NCBI GenBank assembly: GCA_003281485.1
Contig: QCBW01000005.1
Coordinates: 30,382-94,381 of the forward strand
Length of the DNA: 64,000 bases
DNA from: Prochlorococcus sp. AG-347-J20
Lineage (GTDB): Bacteria; Cyanobacteriota; Cyanobacteriia; PCC-6307; Cyanobiaceae
Direction of reading: 5' to 3'
Below, in pieces: positions 12,633 through 22,749 of the stretch. The position numbers and the translations under genes are program-made. Numbering within the stretch: position 1 is the first letter of the stretch; every line of letters begins with the position of its first letter. The notes beneath the pieces were generated by a model. That model was given only the letters and a program-made list of their open reading frames with translations, was not told the origin of the DNA and ran no database searches.

Positions 12633-13415
12633 GTGTCTTCTCAAAAAATATTTCTATTTGATTTTGATGGTGTAATAGTCGATGGAATGCATGAATATTG
12701 GCATAGTTCCTTACTGGCCTGTGAAAAATATTTAAATTCACAGCACATCATTATTGATCAAAAACTTTATAAAACAGTACCAAATTCTTTCAAAGAAATT
12801 AGACCTTGGGTTAAATATGGTTGGGAAATGATTCTAATTGTTCATGAAATTATAAGAACAGAAAATCCATTAAAAAATCATAATAAAGATAATTTCATCA
12901 ATAATTATCATCAAAATTGCCAGAAGATACTAAATTATAATTCCTGGAAAGCCGAAGAATTACAAAAAATATTAGATAAGTCTCGTAAGTGCCAAATTGA
13001 TAAAGATTTTAAATCGTGGGTAAATTTACATAAACCATTTTTTGAAGTTATAAATTTTATGAAAGATTTAAGAAAAAAAGAAATAAAAACAGGAATAATA
13101 ACAACTAAAGGAAAAATATTTGCAGAAAAAATTCTTAAACAATTAGATATTTATCCAGAATTTGTTTTTGGTTATGAATCTGGAACAAAAATCAAAATAG
13201 CTGAAAAGCTTACACAAACTTATAAAATTTTAGGTTTTATTGAAGATAGAAAAAAAACTCTGATTGATATCAAACAAAATTCAAGAACTTCACATATTCC
13301 ATGCTTCTTAGCTGATTGGGGATATTTAAAAGAATTAGATAGATATAATTTAAGTAATGAAATCAAATTAATAAAATTAGGTAACCTTGAAGAATTAGTT
13401 GCAATCCAAAGATAA
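12633..13415 (+). CDS. HAD-superfamily hydrolase
   Basis: FLFDFDGVIVDG motif I, TTKGKIF motif II, GFIEDRKKT motif IV-like; GTG start. Confidence 0.85.
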   Translation: MSSQKIFLFDFDGVIVDGMHEYWHSSLLACEKYLNSQHIIIDQKLYKTVPNSFKEIRPWVKYGWEMILIVHEIIRTENPLKNHNKDNFINNYHQNCQKILNYNSWKAEELQKILDKSRKCQIDKDFKSWVNLHKPFFEVINFMKDLRKKEIKTGIITTKGKIFAEKILKQLDIYPEFVFGYESGTKIKIAEKLTQTYKILGFIEDRKKTLIDIKQNSRTSHIPCFLADWGYLKELDRYNLSNEIKLIKLGNLEELVAIQR

Positions 13416-13423
13416 TCAGCTAG

Positions 13424-13437
13424 AGTACAATTGTACT
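13424..13437. promoter_or_regulatory. Cyanobacterial-type LexA box upstream of recA
   Basis: AGTACAATTGTACT, a perfect 14-bp palindrome fitting RGTACNNNDGTWCB; overlaps a TATAGT -10-like hexamer (13437-13442). Confidence 0.75.
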
Positions 13438-13521
13438 ATAGTTTGTATTTATGAAGTTTGGTTTAAATAAAAATTTCCAAATTTAGAATAATTACAAAAA
13501 CTTTAATCAATAGATCAAACA

Positions 13522-14619
13522 ATGAGCCTTGAAGAAAAGCAAAAAAGTGAGTCAAAAGAAAAAGACAAGGCATTAAGTCTCGTCTTAGGACAAATAGAGA
13601 GAAATTTTGGACGAGGATCAATCATGAGACTTGGTGACGCCTCAAGAATGAAAGTAGAAACAATATCTACTGGAGCGCTCACCTTAGATTTAGCATTAGG
13701 AGGAGGCTATCCAAAAGGAAGAGTAGTAGAAGTATACGGGCCAGAAAGTTCAGGAAAAACTACATTGACGCTTCACGCAATTTCGGAAGTACAAAAAAAT
13801 GGAGGAGTAGCTGCATTTGTAGACGCTGAGCATGCACTCGATCCAGTTTATGCAGCCTCTTTAGGAGTTGATGTTGCAAATTTATTAGTTTCACAACCAG
13901 ATACTGGTGAAATGGCTCTAGAAATAGTTGACCAACTTATAAGATCTAGTGCAGTAGATCTTGTTGTTGTTGACTCAGTAGCAGCGCTAACTCCAAGAGC
14001 CGAGATAGAAGGAGAGATGGGAGATCATGTAATTGGAAGCCAAGCAAGGCTAATGAGTCAAGCAATGAGGAAAATAACAGGAAATATTGGTAAATCTGGA
14101 TGTACGGTAATATTTCTGAATCAATTACGCCTAAAAATAGGCGTTACATACGGGAATCCAGAAACAACCACAGGAGGCAATGCATTAAAGTTTTACGCTT
14201 CAGTGAGACTGGATATCAGAAGAATTCAAACTCTTAAAAGGGGCACTGAAGAATACGGTATAAGAGCAAAAGTAAAAGTGGCAAAAAACAAAGTTGCACC
14301 ACCGTTTAGAATCGCAGAATTTGATATTCTCTTCGGAAAGGGTATTAGTACAACAGGATGTTTATTAGATTTAGCAGAAGAGACTAACATCATAATAAGG
14401 AGAGGCGCTTGGTATAGTTATGATGGAGAAAATATTGGACAAGGAAGAGATAATACAATAATTTGGCTTGATCAAAACATAGAAATTAGAAATAAAGTAG
14501 AATCTATGGTTAAAGAAAAATTAACAGAAGGAACCGAAGTCAGTTCTAATTCAATGAAAGCATTAAATAGCAATCCCTCTAATACAATCGCTGTTAATGA
14601 TATAAAAACAGTAGCCTAA
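13522..14619 (+). CDS. recA: Recombinase RecA
   Basis: [15 protein letters not shown] Walker A and full RecA core. Confidence 0.99.
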   Translation: MSLEEKQKSESKEKDKALSLVLGQIERNFGRGSIMRLGDASRMKVETISTGALTLDLALGGGYPKGRVVEVYGPESSGKTTLTLHAISEVQKNGGVAAFVDAEHALDPVYAASLGVDVANLLVSQPDTGEMALEIVDQLIRSSAVDLVVVDSVAALTPRAEIEGEMGDHVIGSQARLMSQAMRKITGNIGKSGCTVIFLNQLRLKIGVTYGNPETTTGGNALKFYASVRLDIRRIQTLKRGTEEYGIRAKVKVAKNKVAPPFRIAEFDILFGKGISTTGCLLDLAEETNIIIRRGAWYSYDGENIGQGRDNTIIWLDQNIEIRNKVESMVKEKLTEGTEVSSNSMKALNSNPSNTIAVNDIKTVA

Positions 14620-14621
14620 AT

Positions 14622-14867
14622 TTACAACGAATCAGCTAAAGTCCACCACCCAGCAGCAGGGCCTATAAATCTCACTACAATCCATAAAATTACTAAACCT
14701 CCAATTCCAAACCAACTAGCCTTAATACTTAATTTAATTAGGCTATCTCTTTGATTGATTGTAAAAGGTAGCCATTCAAATAATCTTGGGGAGTCATCAA
14801 ATTGAGTTTTAGTATTTTCTTTTTTTGGAGGTAAACCTAGTGTTTTACGTCTTTTTGCTTCGCCCAT
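14622..14867 (-). CDS. DUF2839-type small membrane protein
   Basis: MGEAKRRKTLGLPPKK N-terminus typical of this cyanobacterial family; one TM segment. Confidence 0.7.
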   Translation of the reverse strand: MGEAKRRKTLGLPPKKENTKTQFDDSPRLFEWLPFTINQRDSLIKLSIKASWFGIGGLVILWIVVRFIGPAAGWWTLADSL

Positions 14868-14896
14868 ATTTCTTTTGTTATTGACAAAATCATAAC

Positions 14897-16345
14897 CTAC
14901 TCAAAAGGTAGCATATAGTTAATTTGTTTTGATGGTTGAATATTTTGCAAAAGTACTCTTCCCCAGATTCTTTTATTTACTCTTCCGTCTAAAATTACTA
15001 GCTTACCTGAATTTCTTCTTAACGGCGAAATAGATCTTTCAAGTTTCACCCTGACTTGTGGAAGAAAGAAATCTCTAAACCAATCTTGAGAAAGCTTTTT
15101 TTTATGAGAGACAGTAATTGAATTAATAGGTTCTGACATATTTGGAATCGGAAGTAATGGGATAATAATTTGTTCTGGAATTTGTATTAAATAAGAATTC
15201 ATAATCCACCAATCATAACTAGAGCAAAGAATTTCATTACTACAAGAAGGAATTGTCTCTAGCAAGACCCTCTTTCCGAACTTAGAAGCTAATTCTGTAG
15301 CAAGGTTAGTTTTCAAATCAATATCATCAGACAAAATTAATGTTAAACCCTTTCTAAAAAGGGTTAACTTTTTGCATTTATCTAATATTGAGCTGGTGAA
15401 GAGTGGATCATTTGGAAGCAACTGTTTAGAAGGTATATATAATGAGATCTTTTTTTCCTGAAAATTACTTTTAAAATTAATTACCAAGTCAATATCTAAA
15501 CTATGCTTTTTAAGATACATTTGGAAAAAATTATCTTTTCTCAAAGCTGATAAAAAAACAAATTTATTATTAGAAAAACATTCCTTAATTTGAGAAAGTT
15601 CATCTATTGGCTGCAAATACAAATTCCAATCTAAACTTTTTTCATTTAATTTTACCCAGCATGCCCAGCCTTGAGAGAATGCTTTGTTAATGCTTAAAAA
15701 TTTATCAGAGAAAAAAGAATTTTCATTAAAAAAAGTTGCAAAAAACCCTATTTCTTTTTCATCTAAATTGATATAACAATTTCCTAAGACCTTTCTCATG
15801 AAGAATTTTTTCTTCAATGATTCGTATACTTTAATAAATTTTTGGTTGATTGGTTCAAATTCTTTCGAATTATTTGTCCAGTCCTTTTTTATTAAAGAAA
15901 TCCTGAAATGATTTTTTAGATCTTGTTTTATATTCTCAATTCCAGAATAAACTATTCGATTATTTCTAAGATAAAGAGAATTCGAATCATTAAGAAAATC
16001 TTGGATTGTTATCAAGCGGACATGATGATTTACAAAAATTATTTGATCATTTTTAAGAATAAAATTAAAACCCAGATTTTTAAATAAATTAATCAGAGAT
16101 TGACTTATAAACTGAATCTTTTTTTCAGATAAAATAAATATTGAATCTTCTTCCTTTAAAAATAAAGAAATCAAAATTGGAGCTAACCAATCATCAGTAG
16201 AGAAAATTTCTGAATTTACCAGATATGTAGAATCATTTTCAATACACTTAGAAACTATTCTCCCAAAAGAATAAATATGTTCCCAAGTAATGATTTTATC
16301 TCTCAAAAAATTTTTCAAATATTGATGACTTAATATTTCAAGCAT
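14897..16345 (-). CDS. DinG/XPD-family helicase-like protein, apparently degenerate
   Basis: C-terminus (DWFRDFFLPQVRVKLERSISPLRRNSGKLVILDGRVNKRIWGRVLLQNI) follows the DinG C-terminal pattern; no GxGKT/S or DEAH motif found. Confidence 0.6.
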   Translation of the reverse strand: MLEILSHQYLKNFLRDKIITWEHIYSFGRIVSKCIENDSTYLVNSEIFSTDDWLAPILISLFLKEEDSIFILSEKKIQFISQSLINLFKNLGFNFILKNDQIIFVNHHVRLITIQDFLNDSNSLYLRNNRIVYSGIENIKQDLKNHFRISLIKKDWTNNSKEFEPINQKFIKVYESLKKKFFMRKVLGNCYINLDEKEIGFFATFFNENSFFSDKFLSINKAFSQGWACWVKLNEKSLDWNLYLQPIDELSQIKECFSNNKFVFLSALRKDNFFQMYLKKHSLDIDLVINFKSNFQEKKISLYIPSKQLLPNDPLFTSSILDKCKKLTLFRKGLTLILSDDIDLKTNLATELASKFGKRVLLETIPSCSNEILCSSYDWWIMNSYLIQIPEQIIIPLLPIPNMSEPINSITVSHKKKLSQDWFRDFFLPQVRVKLERSISPLRRNSGKLVILDGRVNKRIWGRVLLQNIQPSKQINYMLPFE

Positions 16346-16435
16346 TTATAATTAATTTCAAATACATGCAAAATTTATGACCCTAATATACAAAAAATTG
16401 TTATCAATATAGGAAAGTCTAGAATTAATTAATCT

Positions 16436-17275
16436 ATGAAAATTGGAATAGTAGGATTAGGTTTAATTGGAGGATCATTAGGATTAAAACTCCAAACTTT
16501 AAACCATACAATTTATGGAATAGCAAATAATAAGATTAATGAGGAAAAAGCCAATGAAAAAAAACTTGCAAATTTTGTTAGCTGCAATCTGAACTTATTA
16601 AAACAATGTGAGCTTATAATTTTGGCTTTGCCTATAAAAGATTTGATTAATCCATCTCAACGATTATTAGCATCTATACCACAAGAAGCAATAGTAACTG
16701 ACGTAGGCTCTGTTAAAGAACCAATAGTAAATATATGGGAAAATTTGCATCCTTTATTTATTGGATCACATCCAATGGCAGGAACAGAAAAAAAAGGAGT
16801 TAACTCAGGTTTTGAAGGTCTTTTTAAAAATGCAAAATGGATTATTACCCCTACACAAAATAGTGATTTAAATGCGGTCAGAACTCTTTCTGAACTAATC
16901 AAGTCAATGGGGTGTGAAATTGACCAAACCTCGCCAAAAGAGCATGATGAAGCAGTATCTTTTATTTCTCATTTGCCAATTTTTCTAGCTTCTGCCCTTA
17001 TAGAAACTGTTCATACAAAACATAATCAATCTTTATTAGATCTAACACAAAAATTGGCAGCTACAGGATTTGCTGATACCTCTAGAGTTGGGGGTGGGAA
17101 TGAACAACTAGGCCTAGACTTAGCTATGAATAATCAGAATAATGTTTTAAATGCCATTAAAATTTTTAAAAATAACCTAAATGAATTGGAATTTCTTATA
17201 AAAGAAAAAAATTGGGAATTACTTTCTAAAAAACTTGCCGAAGCGAAAGAAATTAGAAAAAGTTTTATAAATTAA
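16436..17275 (+). CDS. tyrA: Prephenate/arogenate dehydrogenase
   Basis: MKIGIVGLGLIGGSLGLKL Rossmann motif; GSHPMAGTEKKGV. Confidence 0.93.
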   Translation: MKIGIVGLGLIGGSLGLKLQTLNHTIYGIANNKINEEKANEKKLANFVSCNLNLLKQCELIILALPIKDLINPSQRLLASIPQEAIVTDVGSVKEPIVNIWENLHPLFIGSHPMAGTEKKGVNSGFEGLFKNAKWIITPTQNSDLNAVRTLSELIKSMGCEIDQTSPKEHDEAVSFISHLPIFLASALIETVHTKHNQSLLDLTQKLAATGFADTSRVGGGNEQLGLDLAMNNQNNVLNAIKIFKNNLNELEFLIKEKNWELLSKKLAEAKEIRKSFIN

Positions 17276-18770
17276 AATTTTCTATCCCTTTGGAAGCTAA
17301 AATTTGCTTTGAAACCATTAATGCAGACTGACTAACACCTGCAGTCCCCTCCCCCGGATAAATTGAATCTCCACATAGCCATAAACCTTCAAAAGGAGTC
17401 CGACTTGATAATCCAAATAAACCAAAAATATCTGGATTTTGACCAAGTCCCCCAACTATTCCATTTGGTCTATTAGTCCATTTTTCAAATCCCAATGGGG
17501 TTGCTAATTCCCTATGTAGCCAATTTTCAGGAAGAATATCAAATTGAATTTCCAACTCAAGTGATATTTTTTTCATGAAATCTTTTTTCCTCTTTAAATA
17601 ATTTTGGTTATCTAAATCAAACCATTCTTTTGCATTAGTAAAAATACTTGCAATTAGAGTAACCTCTCCTTTAGGTGCTCTGCCATCTCCCTCTTCGCTA
17701 ATTGAGACAAATAATGAACCAAATTCATGCGAAACAAATTGATAATGATTAGAGAAAATTTTTTTTATATGTTCTTTTTTTAATGCCGAATAAAAAACTA
17801 CTGCTCCACTTGGATTAGGCAAATTAGATAGTCGATTTTTATAGGTTATTTTTCTATTAAGTGGTCCCTTCAAATGCTTGAGCAAAGATTGAGGTGGGGC
17901 GGTATAAATTAAATCTTTTGCTTGGTAAACAAAAGAATTTTTTTTAGAGTTAGCATATATTTCCCAACGCATATTTACATTATCAAAATTTATAGAATTG
18001 ACTTTCTGGCCAAAAACTAAATTAACTCCAGTTTTATTCAATGAACTTTCTAATGCTTCACTTAAAGACTGCATAGATTTTTTAAGATGCCAAAGACCAT
18101 GTGGCTGTTGACACATTTGTAAAACAGTAGCTCCATATAATGCTGCAGTTTTATAAACATCCTCTTGGGAGTAGAGTTTAAGTTGAAGATTTAAGAATTT
18201 GATCAAGCGTTCGTTCTTAGATAATCCACATATACGCAATAAATCAAAAATAGTAGATTTGAGTAAGATACCTGTGACAAGGTTGGACGGGACTAATGCT
18301 TTAAGAAGTTGAGTCAAATCCCAAAAATTACTAATTGGCAATACTGGATTATTGTTTGCAAATAACCAATTACTTTGATGTATTGAGTTACAAAGATTCC
18401 AAAATCGACTACTTCCAGGAAACTGCATTTCTTGTTCAGCAATCCATTTTCTCTTTTCGTACCAAATAGATATTGGCTTTGAACCATCCTTTAAATCAAC
18501 AACACAAGCAGGGTCTAAAATAGTGGCTTCAGGTGATGGAATATCTAAAAAATCAAAAATTCTTGAATGTATTCCTCCTTTCTCTAAACCCGCAACTTGA
18601 GTTGCACCTACATCAAAAATATAATTCTTTCTTCTAAAAGTGCCTGCACATCCCCCGGATTGCGTATGTGATTCGATTAAAGTTACTGATAAGCCTTGCT
18701 TTGATAAAATTGCTGCAGAAGTCAGTCCCGCTATACCAGCTCCTACAACAACAACTTCTGACTTACTCAT
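17265..18770 (-). CDS. Carotenoid desaturase/isomerase family (CrtD/CrtH-like)
   Basis: VVVVGAGIAGLTSAAILSKQGLSVTLIES FAD motif; C-terminal GLWLCGDSIYPGEGTAGVSQSALM. Confidence 0.85.
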   Translation of the reverse strand: MSKSEVVVVGAGIAGLTSAAILSKQGLSVTLIESHTQSGGCAGTFRRKNYIFDVGATQVAGLEKGGIHSRIFDFLDIPSPEATILDPACVVDLKDGSKPISIWYEKRKWIAEQEMQFPGSSRFWNLCNSIHQSNWLFANNNPVLPISNFWDLTQLLKALVPSNLVTGILLKSTIFDLLRICGLSKNERLIKFLNLQLKLYSQEDVYKTAALYGATVLQMCQQPHGLWHLKKSMQSLSEALESSLNKTGVNLVFGQKVNSINFDNVNMRWEIYANSKKNSFVYQAKDLIYTAPPQSLLKHLKGPLNRKITYKNRLSNLPNPSGAVVFYSALKKEHIKKIFSNHYQFVSHEFGSLFVSISEEGDGRAPKGEVTLIASIFTNAKEWFDLDNQNYLKRKKDFMKKISLELEIQFDILPENWLHRELATPLGFEKWTNRPNGIVGGLGQNPDIFGLFGLSSRTPFEGLWLCGDSIYPGEGTAGVSQSALMVSKQILASKGIENFNL

Positions 18771-18774
18771 TAAA

Positions 18775-19653
18775 ATGCAAAAATTATCACCTTTTGAAGT
18801 TAGCGAAATTTGTAGTGAATTAGGTGAACCTTATCCAAAAAATATTGAACAAGTACATGGGGGTTATATTCATAGTGCATGGAAAATAGAATTTGCAAAC
18901 AAAAAATTATTTCTTAAAAGAAACGATAGGAACAAAAATTTTCTAGAATTTGAAAAAAATTGTCTACAAAATTTAAGAAGGCATAGTAACCAAAAAAATT
19001 TAATTATTCCTGAAGTTATTGCATTTAAGAATCTTCAAAATGTAGAAATTCTTTTAATGGAATGGATAGATATGGAAAACCTAGATCAAAAAAATCTTGG
19101 GAAAGGTTTAGGAGAAATGCACTTGAATTCAACAGAATCTAATCCAATAATTTTTGGGTATCCCATAGAGGGTTTTATAGGATTAACAGTTCAGCAGAAA
19201 GGTTTGGAAAAAAATTGGATAGATTGTTTTTTAAACTTACGAATAATACCTCAATTATCAATTCTTAAGTCAAATTTTTTAGACAAAGAAACCATAAATA
19301 AAGTGAAAGAAAAAATTAGATCAGAATTGTTGAATCATAATCCAAAAAATACTCTTGTTCACGGTGATTTGTGGTCAGGTAATGTAGGAATAGATAAAAG
19401 TGGTAGGGGAGTTATATTTGACCCAGCATCTTGGTGGGCAGATAATGAAGTAGATATTGCTATGACAAAACTATTTGGAGGTTTTGGAAATGAATTTTAT
19501 GAAGAGTATCATAAAATTTTTCCTATAAGAAAAGGATTCGAAAGGAGAATTATTATTTATAATTTTTACCATATCTTAAATCACGCCAATATGTTTGGAG
19601 GATCTTATTTAGATCAGGTAAAAAATTACGTTAAATCAATCCTCAAGATGTAA
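18775..19653 (+). CDS. Fructosamine kinase family protein
   Basis: MQKLSPFEVSEICSELGEP; LVHGDLWSGNVGIDKSGRGVIFDPASWWADNEVDIAM; the listed ORF is over-extended upstream. Confidence 0.87.
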   Translation: MQKLSPFEVSEICSELGEPYPKNIEQVHGGYIHSAWKIEFANKKLFLKRNDRNKNFLEFEKNCLQNLRRHSNQKNLIIPEVIAFKNLQNVEILLMEWIDMENLDQKNLGKGLGEMHLNSTESNPIIFGYPIEGFIGLTVQQKGLEKNWIDCFLNLRIIPQLSILKSNFLDKETINKVKEKIRSELLNHNPKNTLVHGDLWSGNVGIDKSGRGVIFDPASWWADNEVDIAMTKLFGGFGNEFYEEYHKIFPIRKGFERRIIIYNFYHILNHANMFGGSYLDQVKNYVKSILKM

Positions 19654-19660
19654 TCGTAAA

Positions 19661-20026
19661 CTATCCAAGATATGTTTTTTTAAGATTTTGTACCTTATCT
19701 AAAACGGCTTCACGATTTTCACTAGTACGAAGATTTTGCCAGCTCCATTGACCGACAACAATTACTCCAAGAAGTTCTAGTAAACCAGGAAGAATTGGGA
19801 AAAAATTAATTGTGTCAATAATAACCTTAATTATTATCTGAGCTATTACGACAACAGCGATTATACCTGCCGCTTTGCCATACTTACCCATTTGAGTCCA
19901 ATCGACTTTTCCAAGGGTCTCATTAACTTTTCCCATGACATCAGAGTATTTGTCTGAAAAGCTTTTTGTTTCTGAGCTTGTAGCGGAGCCGGAGTCTTGA
20001 TTAGACTCTGGTGTGTTGTCACTCAT
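19661..20026 (-). CDS. CAAD/CURT1-type thylakoid membrane protein
   Basis: Two hydrophobic helices flanked by amphipathic segments (NFFPILPGLLELLGVIVVGQWSWQNL); start chosen at MSDNTPES. Confidence 0.75.
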   Translation of the reverse strand: MSDNTPESNQDSGSATSSETKSFSDKYSDVMGKVNETLGKVDWTQMGKYGKAAGIIAVVVIAQIIIKVIIDTINFFPILPGLLELLGVIVVGQWSWQNLRTSENREAVLDKVQNLKKTYLG

Positions 20027-20313
20027 GAAATCAGTAATCTCAATATATTGACCAGACAATAACGGAAAATTCGTCTATTTGCTACCTTTTTTTCATGTGT
20101 AATTTAGAACCGACACATTTTGTATTTTTTTTTATGTATTGATAAATCTAAATATTCAATATATTTTTGATTAAATTTTATTCATAAATAATTTTCAATA
20201 ATATCTTGTTCTAACAAAAACATTAAAAAATCAGACAAATGGCAAACCTTCAAAAGGTTAAATTTCTAATTTTAATTATCATATCTTCATAAGAAGAATT
20301 TTCGAAATTAAAA

Positions 20314-21462
20314 ATGACTTTTTCAAAAGATATCAAATTTAATTTCTTAAGTGCAGATGAACAAGAAAGATACCAAAAGCATTTAATACTCAAAGAAATT
20401 GGAAACGAAGGGCAATTAAAGCTCAAAAACAGCTCAGTCTTATGCATAGGAGCAGGGGGCTTAGGATCTTCAGTATTAATTTATCTAGCGGCGGCAGGGA
20501 TTGGAAAAATCGGAATAGTTGATAATGATCATGTAGAAAAGTCTAATCTTCAAAGGCAAATTATTCATGAAACAAATGAAATTGGTAATTTAAAAATTGA
20601 TTCTGCTAAAAAAAGAATTAAATGTATCAATCCTAATATTGAAGTATTTACTCTCGATACAAGAATTACTGCAAAGAATGTTCTAGAAATAATTCAAGAA
20701 TTTGATATTATTTGTGACTGCTCAGATAACTTTGGAACTAGATATTTGATAAATGATGCTTGTCTAATACTGAACAAACCTCTAGTTTTTGGAAGTGTGC
20801 AAGGCTTCGAGGGCCAAGTGAGTGTTTTTAATTTATATAAAAATAGTCCTAACTTAAGAGACTTACTTCCAGAATCACCAACAAAAAATACTGTCCCAAG
20901 TTGTGCAGAAAATGGAGTTGTGGGAATAACTACAGGTTTAATAGGCATTTTTCAAGTTAATGAGATTATTAAAATTATTTTAAAAAAAGGTGAAACTTTA
21001 GATGGGCAAATTCTGGTTTTTGATCTTTTAAATATGAATATGAAAAAATTATATTTAGAAAGTGAGTCGGCAAATAAACAAATAAAAAATCTTTCTCAGT
21101 TTGTAGAATTTTATAGAGATGATAATTGTTCTGAGAAAAGTAATGAAATCAACAAAATCAATGCTAATGATTTTAATAGCTTATACAAAGCAAATCCCAA
21201 CAAAATTCTTTTGATTGATGTTAGGGAATATGAAGAATTTTCTACTTCTGCAATAGAGGGCTCTATATCGATCCCATTAAGTCATTTGAACCAAGAGTCT
21301 GACCTAGAGTTCATTCTTAATGAAAGTTTAAATAAGGAGATTTTTACCATATGTAAATCGGGGAAACGTTCTGAAAAAGCTTCAAAAATCTTATCTAAAT
21401 TCAAAATTCAATCGAGATCTATTGATGGTGGCATTGAAAAGGTAAAAAAAAATATTATGTAA
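20314..21462 (+). CDS. moeB: ThiF/MoeB-family adenylyltransferase with C-terminal rhodanese domain
   Basis: GAGGLGSSVLIYLAAAGIGKIGIVD; rhodanese part LIDVREYEEF...CKSGKRS. Confidence 0.93.
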   Translation: MTFSKDIKFNFLSADEQERYQKHLILKEIGNEGQLKLKNSSVLCIGAGGLGSSVLIYLAAAGIGKIGIVDNDHVEKSNLQRQIIHETNEIGNLKIDSAKKRIKCINPNIEVFTLDTRITAKNVLEIIQEFDIICDCSDNFGTRYLINDACLILNKPLVFGSVQGFEGQVSVFNLYKNSPNLRDLLPESPTKNTVPSCAENGVVGITTGLIGIFQVNEIIKIILKKGETLDGQILVFDLLNMNMKKLYLESESANKQIKNLSQFVEFYRDDNCSEKSNEINKINANDFNSLYKANPNKILLIDVREYEEFSTSAIEGSISIPLSHLNQESDLEFILNESLNKEIFTICKSGKRSEKASKILSKFKIQSRSIDGGIEKVKKNIM

Positions 21463-21480
21463 TTAATATTTTCAGAAAAT

Positions 21481-22641
21481 TTAGTAATCTACTCCTCTTT
21501 TTAAATCAACTCCAACATTTGCATAATGCTTATGACAGACCATTTCAGAGTAAACATCCGCAAGTTCAAAATATGATGGTTCATTTTTACATCGCCCAGT
21601 AATAACAACTTCTGTTTCTGCTGGTTTTTTTAGGAGCGTTTGATGTATTGATTCAACAGGTAGTAACTCTAAATCAACCGTTGGATTCAATTCATCCAGA
21701 ATTATTGTTTTGTACAAACCACTCAAAATAGCAGCTTTAGCAATTTCCCATGCTCTCTCAGCCTCAACGTAATCAATTGGCTGTTGCTGACCCCTCCAAA
21801 CTATCGCATCCCTTCCTGAACGCAAATGATCTACCAAATGTGGGTAACTTTCTCTCAATGCCTCTATGGCCGCATCTTCGGTGTAACCATTGCCACCTTT
21901 TAACCACTGTAATATTAATACTCTATGACTTTTATCTTGAGATATTCCTTTACCAATAGCTTGAAGAGCCTTACCTAATGCACTTGTGGACTTTCCTTTT
22001 CCTTCACCTGTATAAATCTCGATTCCACCATTACATCTTCTTTGTCCTATTGGTTTTGATAAATCTCCTGTTAAACGAGGTCGCATTTCTGAATGAAGTT
22101 GAGATATTCTCACTAAAGAAGATGGGGCTGCCCTTCCGGTAATAATTATTTCTAAACCCTCAGGACGATTTTGTAGAGAATCAACTACTTCTTTGATATC
22201 AAGCATGCCTAAGTCAAGAACTGGATTCAACTCATCTAGTACAACTACAGAGTAAAGAGAGCTAGCAATTGCTCCCTTAGCAATATTCCAACCTCTCTCA
22301 GCCTCACCAATATCAAACTTTGTCACCTCTTCAGCAGAAAAGAATTCCGACCTTCCTGTCCTTACATGATCGATTAAGTGTGGAAAACCTCTCTGCAAGG
22401 CCTCTATAGCCGAATCCTCATCATATGACCTTTCAGGTCCTTTTAAAAATCTGAGAAGCAAGACTCTTGATTGTCTTTTTTCGCAGATTCCTAACCCTAT
22501 TGTTCTGAGGACAACACCTAAAGCAGCCTGACTTTTACCCTTACCTTCCCCATCATAAATATGTAATTGACCTTTTGATCTCTCTTGACTGTCACTTGCT
22601 GTGACTATCCCAATTCCTCTATTTCTAGCTGTATTAGTCAA
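21481..22641 (-). CDS. Tandem CobO-like P-loop protein (two cob(I)yrinic acid a,c-diamide adenosyltransferase-type domains)
   Basis: Two P-loops GEGKGKSQAALG and GEGKGKSTSALG, and paired VVLDELNPVLDLG / IILDELNPTVDLE motifs. Confidence 0.85.
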   Translation of the reverse strand: MTNTARNRGIGIVTASDSQERSKGQLHIYDGEGKGKSQAALGVVLRTIGLGICEKRQSRVLLLRFLKGPERSYDEDSAIEALQRGFPHLIDHVRTGRSEFFSAEEVTKFDIGEAERGWNIAKGAIASSLYSVVVLDELNPVLDLGMLDIKEVVDSLQNRPEGLEIIITGRAAPSSLVRISQLHSEMRPRLTGDLSKPIGQRRCNGGIEIYTGEGKGKSTSALGKALQAIGKGISQDKSHRVLILQWLKGGNGYTEDAAIEALRESYPHLVDHLRSGRDAIVWRGQQQPIDYVEAERAWEIAKAAILSGLYKTIILDELNPTVDLELLPVESIHQTLLKKPAETEVVITGRCKNEPSYFELADVYSEMVCHKHYANVGVDLKRGVDY

Positions 22642-22749
22642 TTGAAAAACGTGAATTAATTAAATCTAAGATATAGTTAAGAATATTATTAAAAATTTAA
22701 TAATAAATTCAACCTGTCTATTGGTAATTTGAATTTTAAAGTAATAAGC

